Made by a program: the position numbers and the translations under genes. Under the pieces are notes generated by a model. It had not been told where the DNA came from, made no database searches, and saw nothing but the letters and a program-made list of their open reading frames with translations. Source: Spirochaetota bacterium (lineage in GTDB: Bacteria; Spirochaetota; Spirochaetia; Treponematales; Breznakiellaceae). From it: a stretch of DNA of 16,572 nucleotides. Each line of letters opens with the position of its first letter. The first letter of the stretch is position 1. The stretch is from the NCBI GenBank assembly GCA_023406985.1, contig JAEXTK010000140.1, positions 1-16,572 on the forward strand, given 5' to 3'. Positions 1 to 6,604 of the stretch are shown one piece after another.

Positions 1-1
1 G

Positions 2-2113
2 GGCACGGGCGTGCCGACGATCTGCCCGATCGACGCCGAGTGCAAGTTCACCTCCGAGGTCGCGGACTACGCCGGCGTCTTCGTCAAGGACGCGGACAAG
101 CCGATCATGGAGCGGCTCAAGGCCGAGGGCAAGCTGGTCAAGCGGGACCAGATCCTCCACGCCTATCCCCACTGCTGGCGCTGCTCGAGCCCCCTCATCT
201 ACCGCGCGGTCGGGTCCTGGTTCGTGGACGTCCAGAAGATCAAGGGCGACATGCTGGCCGCCAACGACACGATCTACTGGGTGCCGGACCACATCAAGGA
301 CGGCCGCTTCGGCAAGTGGCTGGAGGGCGCGCGCGACTGGGCGATCAGCCGCAACCGCTACTGGGGCAACCCGCTCCCGATCTGGAAATGCCCCGACTGC
401 GGCAAGATGACCGTCGTCGGGAGCCGCGCGGAGCTCAAGGAGCTCTCGGGCGTGGAGGCCACCGACCTCCACAAGCACTTCGTGGATACGATCACCATCC
501 CCTGCGCCTGCGGCGGAACGATGCGGCGCATACCGGAGGTCTTGGACTGTTGGTTCGAGTCGGGGGCCATGCCCTACGGCCAGAACCACTACCCCTTCGA
601 GAACAAGGAATTCTTCGACTCGCACTTCCCCGCGGACTTCATCAACGAGGGGCTCGACCAGACGCGCGGGTGGTTCTACACGCTCACCATCCTGGCGGCG
701 GCGCTCTTCAAGAAGCCGGCTTTCCGTAACTGCGTCGTGTCCGGCATCGTCCTCGCCGCGGACGGCAAGAAGATGTCGAAAAGCCTCCGGAACTTCACCG
801 ATCCGATGCTCGTCATCAACAAGTTCGGCGCGGACGCCCTCCGCCTGTTCCTCATGCACTCCGCGGTCGTGCGGGCCGACGACCTCTGCTACACCGACGA
901 CGGCGTGCGCGAGGTGCTCAAGAGCATCCTCATCCCGCTCTGGAATTCGTACAGCTTCTACGTGACCTACGCGAACATCGACGCGTCTTCCCCGACCGGA
1001 GCCCCCGTAAACCCGTCGAATCCCCTGGACAAGTGGATCCTGTCCACCGCCGAGACCCTGGTGGAGAAGGTGAGCGCGGCGCTCGACTCCTACGACATGT
1101 CCAAGGCCATCGACCCCATCGTCGAGTTCATCGATTTGCTCAACAATTGGTACATCCGCCGGTCCCGCCGCCGCTTCTGGCGGAGCGAGAACGATTCGGA
1201 CAAGGCCGAGGCCTACGGCACGCTCTACAGCGTACTCCGCACCGTGACGCTCGTGGCGGCGCCCTTCATGCCCTTCACCACCGAGGCCATCTGGCGCAAC
1301 CTCCGGCTCCAGAGCGATCCCGAGTCGGTGCACCTCGCGGACTTCCCCGTCCCGATCGCGGCCCGGAAGGACGAGACCCTGGAATACAAGATGGCGGTGG
1401 TGCGCCGCGCGGTCTCCATGGGAAGGTCGCTCCGCTACCAGTACAACGTCAAGGTCCGCCAGCCCCTCCGCACCGTGGAGCTCGTCACCCGCGACCCGGA
1501 AGAGAAGAAGGTCCTCCTGGAGATGGAGGAGATCGTCCGCGAGGAGCTCAACGTCAAGTCGGTCGTCTTCCGCGACAACGAGGAGGACCTGGTCGAGTAC
1601 CAGGCCAAGGCCAATTTCCGGGTGCTCGGCAAAGAGCTCGGCAAGGACATGAAACTCGCCGCCGAGCGCATCGAAGCCCTGAGCCAGGCCGAGATCCAGG
1701 GACTCCTGGACGGGGCCGTCCTCGCCGTGGAGATCGCCGGAAAGACGGTGGACCTCACCACCGAGAAGGTGGAGGTTCGGCGCTTGGAAAAGGCCAACCT
1801 GAAGGTCACCAACGAGGGCACCCTCACCGTCGGCCTCGATACCGAGGTCACCGAGGAGCTGTCCTTGGAAGGCGACGTCCGCGACCTCGTGCGCGGCGTC
1901 CAGAATCTCCGCAAGGAGTCCGGCTTCGACGTCACCGACCGCATCTCCATGCGCCTCGCGGGCTCCGACCGGCTCAAGAAGGCCTGGGAAGCCTTCTCCG
2001 AGTACGTCGCCTCCGAGACCCTGGCGACCTCCGTCGTCTGGGGCGAGGCCGGCGGGATGACGGACGTGGAGGCCGGCGAGGAATCGTGGCGCGTCTCGAT
2101 CGTGAAGGCCTAA
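2..2113 (+). CDS. ileS: Isoleucyl-tRNA synthetase, type 2 (eukaryote-like), 5'-truncated by the window edge
   Basis: Charges tRNA-Ile with isoleucine in the cytoplasm. The frame is open to the left edge, so the first GTG (position 11) is internal, not a start. 703 residues are visible; the family is usually about 1,040-1,090, so roughly the first 350, including the HIGH motif, lie outside. The class I KMSKS loop is encoded at 770-784 (ADGKKMSKSLRN). The stretch reading ARDWAISRNRYWGNPLPIW followed by a CPDCGK zinc motif (nt 335-410) and a CACGG pair (nt 503-520) is characteristic of the type 2 enzymes found in eukaryotes, archaea and some bacteria including spirochaetes. The C-terminal part is the helical anticodon-binding domain plus the extra type 2 C-terminal extension. 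Type 2 enzymes are often insensitive to mupirocin; that is family knowledge, not visible here. The stop lies inside the next gene. Confidence 0.96.
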   Translation, partial: GTGVPTICPIDAECKFTSEVADYAGVFVKDADKPIMERLKAEGKLVKRDQILHAYPHCWRCSSPLIYRAVGSWFVDVQKIKGDMLAANDTIYWVPDHIKDGRFGKWLEGARDWAISRNRYWGNPLPIWKCPDCGKMTVVGSRAELKELSGVEATDLHKHFVDTITIPCACGGTMRRIPEVLDCWFESGAMPYGQNHYPFENKEFFDSHFPADFINEGLDQTRGWFYTLTILAAALFKKPAFRNCVVSGIVLAADGKKMSKSLRNFTDPMLVINKFGADALRLFLMHSAVVRADDLCYTDDGVREVLKSILIPLWNSYSFYVTYANIDASSPTGAPVNPSNPLDKWILSTAETLVEKVSAALDSYDMSKAIDPIVEFIDLLNNWYIRRSRRRFWRSENDSDKAEAYGTLYSVLRTVTLVAAPFMPFTTEAIWRNLRLQSDPESVHLADFPVPIAARKDETLEYKMAVVRRAVSMGRSLRYQYNVKVRQPLRTVELVTRDPEEKKVLLEMEEIVREELNVKSVVFRDNEEDLVEYQAKANFRVLGKELGKDMKLAAERIEALSQAEIQGLLDGAVLAVEIAGKTVDLTTEKVEVRRLEKANLKVTNEGTLTVGLDTEVTEELSLEGDVRDLVRGVQNLRKESGFDVTDRISMRLAGSDRLKKAWEAFSEYVASETLATSVVWGEAGGMTDVEAGEESWRVSIVKA

Positions 2114-2982
2114 CCTTTTCTGCGGCCCTCGTCCTCGCCGCCCTGCTCGCGGCCTCCTGCGCCACGGCGCGGGGGACCGCGGGCCGTCCCGCGGGAGCGT
2201 TCGACGGCCTCGGGACGGGGGCGGCGCTGTACTTCCGCGTCGACATCGCCTCGGCGCGGCCCGTCCTCGCCGCGCTCGCGAAGCAAATTCCTTCCGGGGG
2301 CAAGGCCTCCGCGGCGCTCGACCGGACCGATTCGGCCGCGGTCGCCCTCTACCGCGCGGGAGGCTCGCGGCGCTACCTCGTCGCCGCGGCCGGTCGCTAC
2401 CCGACGGCGCGCGGCTCCCTCTCCTTGGCCTTGAGCCCGGCCTGGAAACGGAGGGCGACCGAGACGGGCGCCCGCTACTGGAGGTCGGACGACGGAATTT
2501 CCCTCGCCTTCAGCCGCGACCGCGCCGTGGTCTCGGACGGCGAGCCCTTCGTCTCCGCGTCCCCGCCGACGCCTCCCGCGGAGTACGATCGGGCCGGGAA
2601 CGGGGCCTCGCTGGCCGGATGGGTGGATGAGCCCGCGGCCGCCATCTCCGCCATCCTGGCCGGCGCGGGCGTACCGATAAAGCCGCCCGTGGACGACCTC
2701 GTCTTCGCCCTGATACCCCAAACGGGTACGGACCGGTTCTTCCTGGAGGCCCGCCTCGTCGCGGCGTCCGCGGAACGCGCGCGCGCCCTGGCCGTCATGC
2801 TGAAGCTCGTCCGGTCCGCCCTGGACGGCGCGGGAGGCCTCCCGGTCCCGGCCTTCGTTACGGCGCTTATAGCCGCGGCGCCGGGAGTGGAGGGACCGGT
2901 CGTGGTCCTCAAATCCGCGCCCCTGACGGCCGATGAGATAGCTTTACTTTGCGCAGACGTATCGATATATTCCAAACAATAG
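2086..2982 (+). CDS. Putative lipoprotein of unknown function, overlapping the ileS end
   Basis: 298 residues from a GTG start. This start gives a complete lipoprotein signal peptide: MARLDREG, a hydrophobic stretch at residues 9-23, and a lipobox AASC with Cys25 as the predicted lipidated residue. No other start gives this. GAGGA lies 3 bases and GGAGG 13 bases upstream, both inside ileS. The gene overlaps ileS by 28 bases, so translational coupling is likely. The mature part is rich in Ala, Gly, Arg and Pro, has no transmembrane segment and no motif I recognise; strings such as ALYFRVDIASARPVLAAL suggest an alpha/beta fold. From memory, the treponemal outer-membrane lipoprotein Tp0453 also lies directly behind ileS and has a similar length. 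That positional parallel is only a hint at homology. The promoter of the next gene is embedded in its last codons. Confidence 0.82.
   Translation: MARLDREGLTFSAALVLAALLAASCATARGTAGRPAGAFDGLGTGAALYFRVDIASARPVLAALAKQIPSGGKASAALDRTDSAAVALYRAGGSRRYLVAAAGRYPTARGSLSLALSPAWKRRATETGARYWRSDDGISLAFSRDRAVVSDGEPFVSASPPTPPAEYDRAGNGASLAGWVDEPAAAISAILAGAGVPIKPPVDDLVFALIPQTGTDRFFLEARLVAASAERARALAVMLKLVRSALDGAGGLPVPAFVTALIAAAPGVEGPVVVLKSAPLTADEIALLCADVSIYSKQ
2943..2971 (+). promoter_or_regulatory. Sigma-70-type promoter for the fmdB operon
   Basis: A TTTACT -35 box (2943-2948), a 17-base spacer and a TATATT -10 box (2966-2971) lie within the end of the lipoprotein gene. The match is 4/6 and 5/6 to consensus with ideal spacing. 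The AT-rich stretch stands out from the GC-rich surroundings. Transcription would start near 2978, about 35 bases before the FmdB start codon, so the three-gene fmdB group can be expressed apart from ileS. Confidence 0.6.
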
Positions 2983-3013
2983 ATTTCTTTGCGCTAGAGG
3001 ATGGACCATCGAC

Positions 3014-3307
3014 ATGCCTACCTACGAATACGAATGTAAAAGCTGCGGGTACCAGTTTGAGGCGTTCCAAAGCATGAAGGACGAACCGCTCAAAACGTGT
3101 CCCGAGTGTGGTAAGGATATTCGGAGACTCATCAACGGCGGTTCGGGGATCATCTTCAAGGGGTCGGGATTCTACGTCACCGACAACGGCGGCAGCAAGA
3201 AGGCCGCCTCCGCGCCGGTCTCCTCATCCTCCGACGCCGCGTCTCCCAAGGCGGAGAAAGCGGAGAAGAAGGATACGCCGGCCGCCAAGGAAAAAGCCGC
3301 CGGCTGA
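3014..3307 (+). CDS. FmdB-family zinc ribbon protein
   Basis: 97 residues. Residues 1-56 are a classic FmdB/CxxC_CxxC_SSSS zinc ribbon: the opening MPTYEYECKSCGYQFE, cysteine pairs C8/C11 and C29/C32 that should bind one zinc ion, and the terminal GSGFYVTD signature. The family is named after a putative regulator of formamidase genes, but most members have no tested role. Residues 61-97 are a low-complexity tail of Ser, Ala, Lys and Glu, probably disordered, a common feature of the family. AGAGGA (2996-3001) is 12 bases upstream of the ATG, slightly far for a ribosome-binding site. It heads a group of three small genes with gaps of 10 and -4 bases and has its own promoter at 2943-2971. An RNA- or protein-contacting role is possible; the sequence does not decide. 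Confidence 0.9.
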   Translation: MPTYEYECKSCGYQFEAFQSMKDEPLKTCPECGKDIRRLINGGSGIIFKGSGFYVTDNGGSKKAASAPVSSSSDAASPKAEKAEKKDTPAAKEKAAG

Positions 3308-3317
3308 GGGAGGCCCC

Positions 3318-3857
3318 GTGTCGACGCCTCTCCGCTTCGTCCTCCGCTACGACCCGGTCTTTCTTGAACTCGGGAAGAGGCTCGCGAGCGGCGAATGGGG
3401 GAGGCCCACGGGCGTTTCGGTCTCCGCGATCCTCGCCGACGCCGCGGCCGAGCGCGAGGTGCTCGCGTTCCTGTTCTTGCTCTTCGGCCATCCCCTTTCG
3501 GCTTCGCGCCTGGACTGCACGACCTTCACGCGTTCGATTTTCTTGTACGGCTCCTCCGCGCTCACGGCCGAATGCGTGCACGCCGCGGAAGCTCCCCTTT
3601 ACGGCCGCCGAGCGGCGATCGCGGGTTCCCTCTCCTGTTCCGCGCTGTTCGCGGAATTCCGCCTCGGCGCCGAACGCCTCCTCACCGTCGCGCGCGACGA
3701 GTCGAGGTCGTATCGGGTCTCCATGGCCGAGGGCGACGGGGCGCGGTACCGGCGCATGGACGAGCGGGCGCCGGACGGACCGGTAGTCGCCCGGGCGGAC
3801 GCCGACGCGGCGGCCCTGGCCGCCGCCGACCGCGTGCTCGCCGGGTCATACCGATGA
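3318..3857 (+). CDS. Headless Gfo/Idh/MocA-like protein (C-terminal domain only), function unknown
   Basis: 179 residues from GTG, preceded by GGGAGG about 4 bases away. Residues 6-35 (RFVLRYDPVFLELGKRL, then GEWGRPTGVSVSA) resemble the segment after the Rossmann domain of Gfo/Idh/MocA oxidoreductases, typically RRFDPxFxxLKxxIxxGEIGRP. Residues around 55-65 (FLFLLFGHPL) parallel the DLLRWLLGEPV helix, and 75-110 the beta-sheet of the substrate domain. The N-terminal NAD-binding domain is absent: upstream lies the FmdB gene, not a decayed Rossmann fold. The gene is intact, starts 10 bases after fmdB and overlaps the next start by 4 bases, so it looks translated. Without a nucleotide-binding site it is unlikely to be a redox enzyme. 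The family match was made by eye and is moderate; it may be an unrelated alpha/beta protein. Confidence 0.7.
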   Translation: MSTPLRFVLRYDPVFLELGKRLASGEWGRPTGVSVSAILADAAAEREVLAFLFLLFGHPLSASRLDCTTFTRSIFLYGSSALTAECVHAAEAPLYGRRAAIAGSLSCSALFAEFRLGAERLLTVARDESRSYRVSMAEGDGARYRRMDERAPDGPVVARADADAAALAAADRVLAGSYR

Positions 3858-4204
3858 GCCGATCCCCCCATTTTTTCTGCGAGAATTGCGGCGCCGAGGT
3901 TCCCCGCAAGTCGGCCCGGTGCCCGGTCTGCGGACGGCTCTTTTCTTCCGTCCGCTGTCCGAAGTGCGCCTTCACCGGACCCGAGCACCTTTTCGCGGAC
4001 GGATGTCCCGCGTGCGGGTATTCTTCGGGGAAGCCGGCCCTCGCGGCCGGGAGGGCCGGCGGGCCCGAGCCGTTCGCGCGGGGGGACGGGCACGGCGGAA
4101 CCGCGCGACCGGAGAATATCGGCGCCTTGCCCGTCTGGGTGTATCTCGTCACGGCCTTGGCCCTCGTGGCCGTCGCCGTAGCCGCCGTCCTGGTCCTCCG
4201 CTGA
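3854..4204 (+). CDS. Small zinc-ribbon protein with C-terminal membrane anchor
   Basis: 116 residues. The start ATG overlaps the stop of the preceding gene (ATGA), implying coupled translation. Eight cysteines form four CxxC or CPxC pairs: C9/C12, C23/C26, C35/C38 and C51/C54. This is two tandem zinc ribbons, the first of the double zinc ribbon type with CENCGAEVPRKSARCPVCG. A Gly/Ala-rich linker (60-90) leads to one hydrophobic segment at 92-115 (VYLVTALALVAVAVAAVLVL) ending in a final Arg, so the protein is probably tail-anchored with the zinc ribbons in the cytoplasm. No catalytic motif is visible. With fmdB two genes upstream, the operon encodes two separate zinc-ribbon proteins. The role is unknown. 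Confidence 0.8.
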   Translation: MSRSPHFFCENCGAEVPRKSARCPVCGRLFSSVRCPKCAFTGPEHLFADGCPACGYSSGKPALAAGRAGGPEPFARGDGHGGTARPENIGALPVWVYLVTALALVAVAVAAVLVLR

Positions 4205-4212
4205 GGCCGAAG

Positions 4213-4243
4213 GCCGGCGCCCGGCGTCAGCGGCGCGCGCCGC
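4213..4243. terminator. Two hairpins between convergent genes, possible bidirectional terminator
   Basis: GCCGG/CCGGC with a 3-base loop (4213-4225) is followed by the perfect 14-base palindrome GCGGCGCGCGCCGC (4230-4243). They fill the 48-base gap between the convergent zinc-ribbon and amrS genes. No T tract follows on either strand, so factor-independent termination is uncertain. Confidence 0.35.
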
Positions 4244-4252
4244 CTCTCCGGC

Positions 4253-5350
4253 TCATTTGAACGGGAGCGCCCCCCCGCAGCGGGCGCACCGGCAGCTCGT
4301 GCCGTTCGGGCCGCTTCCGTAGGCGAGACCCGTCGCGTCCACCCGATAACCGTTCCTGCGCACCGCCACCGAAGCGCAGTGCGGACAGACGGTGTCGTTC
4401 GATTCGCCCGCGATGTTCCCGACGTACACGTAGGACAATTTCTTCCGCCCGCGCTCCGCGATGCGGCGCAGGGAGTCCGCGCTCGTCGGCGGCGCGTCCC
4501 ACCGGTACTCGGGCCGATAGGCCGAGAGGTGCCAGGGAAGGTCAGGAGAAACGCCCGCGAGGAAGGTCGCGCAGGCGTCCGTTTCGTCCTCCGAATCGTT
4601 GAGGCCCGGAACCACGAGCGTCGTGGCTTCCACGTGGACGCCGGAGGCGACCGCGACCTCTATGAAGCGCATGACGGTCGCGAGGTCGCCGCCGAGGACG
4701 CGCCAATAGGTGGGCGCGTTGAAGGCCTTGAGGTCCACGTTCGCCGCGTCCGTGAGCGCGAGCAGTTCCCGCGCCGGCTCCTCGAGGATACCGCCGTTCG
4801 TCACGAGGACGTTCGCGAGCCCCGCCTCCCGCGCGGCTTCCATCGCGTCCCGGACGTACTCGAAATGGACGGTCGGCTCGGAGTAGGTGTACGCGATGCC
4901 GAAGGATCGCGCGGCCAGGGCCTCCTCCACGAGCGCGCGGGGCGATAAGGTGCGCGCGGCCGCGTCCGTGGCCTGGGATATTTCCCAGTTCTGGCAGAAG
5001 GGACAGCGGAGGTTACAGCCGACGAACCCCACCGAAAGGATGGACGAGCCCGGCCTGAAGTGGTAGAGGGGTTTCTTCTCGATCGGATCGATGCTGAGGG
5101 CGGAGACGCGGCCGTAGAAGGGGAGGGCGGGCCGACCGCCCTGGTTCACGCGCACGCGGCAGAGCCCCGCCTTGCCCGCCGGGATGCGGCACCGGTGGGG
5201 GCAGAGCTCGCAGCGGATCGCGGGCGGACCGGCCTTCGCCGACGTTCCTCGCGCGGCGCCTCCCTGTGCCTCCGCGGCGCCTCCCTGTGCCTCCGCGGCG
5301 CCTTCCGGCGCCGCCCCTTCGACTCGGAAAAAACGCGGGACCGCGTGCAA
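4253..5350 (-). CDS. amrS: AmmeMemoRadiSam-system radical SAM enzyme AmrS
   Basis: 365 residues from a TTG start 10 bases after the preceding stop; AGGGGG lies about 7 bases upstream and no better start exists. Domain order: an N-terminal cysteine motif C47, C50, C54, C64 (CELCPHRC, then GLC); the radical SAM core with C112, C116, C119 (GCNLRCPFCQNW) for the 4Fe-4S cluster that cleaves S-adenosylmethionine; and a C-terminal zinc-ribbon-like part with C322/C325 (CPHC) and C355/C358 (CARC). This order is typical of AmrS, which in many genomes accompanies MEMO1- and AMMECR1-domain proteins. Neither partner is in this window, and the substrate of the family is not firmly known. Oddity: residues 15-37 contain an in-frame seven-residue repeat from a 21-base tandem DNA duplication, outside the conserved domain. 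It is last in its minus-strand cluster. Confidence 0.9.
   Translation of the reverse strand: MHAVPRFFRVEGAAPEGAAEAQGGAAEAQGGAARGTSAKAGPPAIRCELCPHRCRIPAGKAGLCRVRVNQGGRPALPFYGRVSALSIDPIEKKPLYHFRPGSSILSVGFVGCNLRCPFCQNWEISQATDAAARTLSPRALVEEALAARSFGIAYTYSEPTVHFEYVRDAMEAAREAGLANVLVTNGGILEEPARELLALTDAANVDLKAFNAPTYWRVLGGDLATVMRFIEVAVASGVHVEATTLVVPGLNDSEDETDACATFLAGVSPDLPWHLSAYRPEYRWDAPPTSADSLRRIAERGRKKLSYVYVGNIAGESNDTVCPHCASVAVRRNGYRVDATGLAYGSGPNGTSCRCARCGGALPFK
5253..5302 (-). repeat. 21-base tandem repeat inside the amrS N-terminal coding region
   Basis: Two identical 21-base units (5253-5273 and 5274-5294; plus strand GCGGCGCCTCCCTGTGCCTC plus C) and an 8-base partial copy (5295-5302). The length is a multiple of three, so the AmrS frame is kept and seven residues (EAQGGAA) are duplicated. 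It lies before the first conserved cysteine. The unit resembles parts of the intergenic tandem array near the right end of the window. Confidence 0.85.
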
Positions 5351-5360
5351 AGGCCGCCCC

Positions 5361-5735
5361 CTACCTGAAGCTCTTCAGTACGCGTTCGTGCAAGTCCTTG
5401 GAGTTCTTCATGAGGCGGATGGGGTCTTGGACCTCGAAGGGTTCGTGCATGACGCCGAAGGCGCCGCGGCGGACCCATATCCGGACGAGCCTGACGCCTT
5501 CCCCGCGCTCGGTGACCGGGGCGGGTAGATCTTCGACGTGGATCACGTCGGCGAGCTTGAATTCCATGATCGCGGGCGTTTCGCCGAAGGGCTCGAATAC
5601 GAGGATGAGTTTATCGGGTTCGAAGGGGTGCTGGCGCGGCGCGCCGGAGAAGGCCACCGCATCTAGGGGCGGGCCGCCTTCGTATTTGGCGATCTCGAAG
5701 AGGGGCGCGGTTCCAAGATAGCTGGCGATGCTCAT
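5361..5735 (-). CDS. Conserved-looking protein of unknown function
   Basis: 124 residues from an ATG (MSIASYLGTAPLFE) preceded at 5 bases by GGAGGT (5741-5746), a near-ideal ribosome-binding site; a TTG 18 bases further upstream is in frame but would bury that site. I do not recognise the family. The protein is soluble, with no signal peptide, membrane segment or cysteine pair. It alternates short beta-like strands (KLILVFEPFGE, AIMEFKLADVIHVED, VRLVRIWVRRGAFGV), suggesting a small beta-rich or alpha/beta domain, and ends in a charged helix (MKNSKDLHERVLKSF). The next gene, amrS, begins 10 bases after its stop, so the two are almost certainly co-transcribed and a shared task is plausible. A -10-like TATAGT at 5753-5758 may give it a promoter separate from the upstream PilZ gene. 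Confidence 0.85.
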   Translation of the reverse strand: MSIASYLGTAPLFEIAKYEGGPPLDAVAFSGAPRQHPFEPDKLILVFEPFGETPAIMEFKLADVIHVEDLPAPVTERGEGVRLVRIWVRRGAFGVMHEPFEVQDPIRLMKNSKDLHERVLKSFR

Positions 5736-5752
5736 TCGGTACCTCCACCTCA

Positions 5753-5758
5753 ACTATA
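5753..5758 (-). promoter_or_regulatory. Possible -10 element for the unknown gene and amrS
   Basis: TATAGT on the minus strand, 18 bases upstream of the start codon, in an AT-rich patch between a strong ribosome-binding site and a very G-rich spacer. No good -35 box is visible. Transcription would begin near 5746, leaving a leader of about 11 bases that starts with the ribosome-binding site. Confidence 0.3.
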
Positions 5759-5788
5759 CGACCTCGGGCGATCCGCGGCAATGCGCCC

Positions 5789-5861
5789 GGGGCCGGGGCG
5801 GGGTGCAGGGCGGCGCCGGGGCCGGGGCACAGGGCGCCGCCGGGGCGGGGCGCGGGTCGGG
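5789..5861 (+). repeat. G-tract array with quadruplex potential between PilZ and unknown gene
   Basis: On the plus strand eleven runs of three or four G fall within 73 bases (for example GGGG at 5789, 5795, 5800, 5818, 5824, 5842 and 5847, with GGG at 5808, 5832, 5854 and 5859), separated by 1-7 bases. Part of it is an imperfect duplication of a unit of about 24-29 bases beginning GGGGCCGGGGC (5789 and 5818). It lies entirely between two minus-strand genes, so the transcript carries C runs and the G runs are on the template strand. It is not coding on either strand as far as I can see. Confidence 0.6.
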
Positions 5862-5875
5862 TGCGGCCGCGGCCC

Positions 5876-6604
5876 CTAGCCGAGGTGCTTGCGCTCGCGG
5901 AGGGGGCGTTCCTGGAGGTACGTTTCGAGGGCGGCGCGTTCGGCGTCGTCGAAGGAGGTGAAGGTGAGGGCGATGACGCGGTCGACGCGCACGACGCCGC
6001 AGGAGGGGGAAAGGATGGAGTCGCCCGCGCGGAGCGAGCAGTCGGTGAGCTCCATGCCGCTCTGGAGCGAGGCGACCGAACCCGGATGGTCGGGCAGGAA
6101 GGCGAGGCCGCTCGAGGATATGGATTCCACGCGGCCCGCCACGATCGAGCCGTCGTCGGGGCGGCTGAAGACGAATTCGATCCGGTCCCAGTCCGCGGGC
6201 CGCATGCGGTGGGCCGCCCGGTTCTCGCGGACCGGGGCGTACCGCCCCAGGATGCTCTGGAGGCGGTCCAGTTCGTCCGGATGATCCAGGTTCTCCGAAA
6301 CGATGCCGTTGACGCCGATGTGGGCTGCCTTGGCGGCCTCCTCGAAGGGGAAGTGGGAACCCTTGAGGATGACGATGACCGTCCTGAGCGTGGACCGGTC
6401 GCTCCGGATGAACTGGACGAGGGTCTTCCAGTGCCGGGGGAAGTCCTCCGCGCTCACGATGACGGCGTCCGGATCCACCTCGTCCACGTTGTCCATGGCC
6501 TTGAGCGGCTGGCGGTACCGGATGATCTCGAAACCGAGCGGGCGCAGGTAGAACGAGACGAGTTTATGGGCGACTTCGGATCCGATGACGAGCAGAGCCT
6601 TCAT
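5876..6604 (-). CDS. Degenerate receiver-like domain fused to a PilZ domain
   Basis: 242 residues; the ATG overlaps the stop of the upstream gene (ATGA), so translation is coupled. Residues 1-120 look like a response-regulator receiver: beta strands at MKALLVIG, AVIVSAED and TVIVILKG, ending in a weak alpha-beta pattern. The usual phosphate-accepting Asp after strand 3 appears to be Ser51, and the acidic pair after strand 1 is missing, so it is probably a pseudo-receiver. Residues 130-232 resemble PilZ, the cyclic-di-GMP-binding beta barrel: GRVESISSSGLAF matches the D/N-x-S-x-x-G motif except that Ser161 replaces the acidic or amide residue, and the preceding RxxxR is only loosely met by Arg-rich HRMRPADWDR (133-141). 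Ligand binding is therefore doubtful. It probably acts through protein contacts, perhaps with the secreted or membrane process served by the upstream gene. Confidence 0.8.
   Translation of the reverse strand: MKALLVIGSEVAHKLVSFYLRPLGFEIIRYRQPLKAMDNVDEVDPDAVIVSAEDFPRHWKTLVQFIRSDRSTLRTVIVILKGSHFPFEEAAKAAHIGVNGIVSENLDHPDELDRLQSILGRYAPVRENRAAHRMRPADWDRIEFVFSRPDDGSIVAGRVESISSSGLAFLPDHPGSVASLQSGMELTDCSLRAGDSILSPSCGVVRVDRVIALTFTSFDDAERAALETYLQERPLRERKHLG

Noticed and set aside
1033..2085. Long upstream extension of the lipoprotein frame inside ileS
   Set aside because: It overlaps conserved ileS codons, reads as Arg/Pro/Gly-rich shadow, and a signal peptide begins only at 2086.
3108..3317. Upstream extension of the Gfo/Idh/MocA-like frame into fmdB
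   Set aside because: It overlaps the conserved zinc ribbon of fmdB and has no Rossmann-like pattern; the GTG at 3318 has a good ribosome-binding site.
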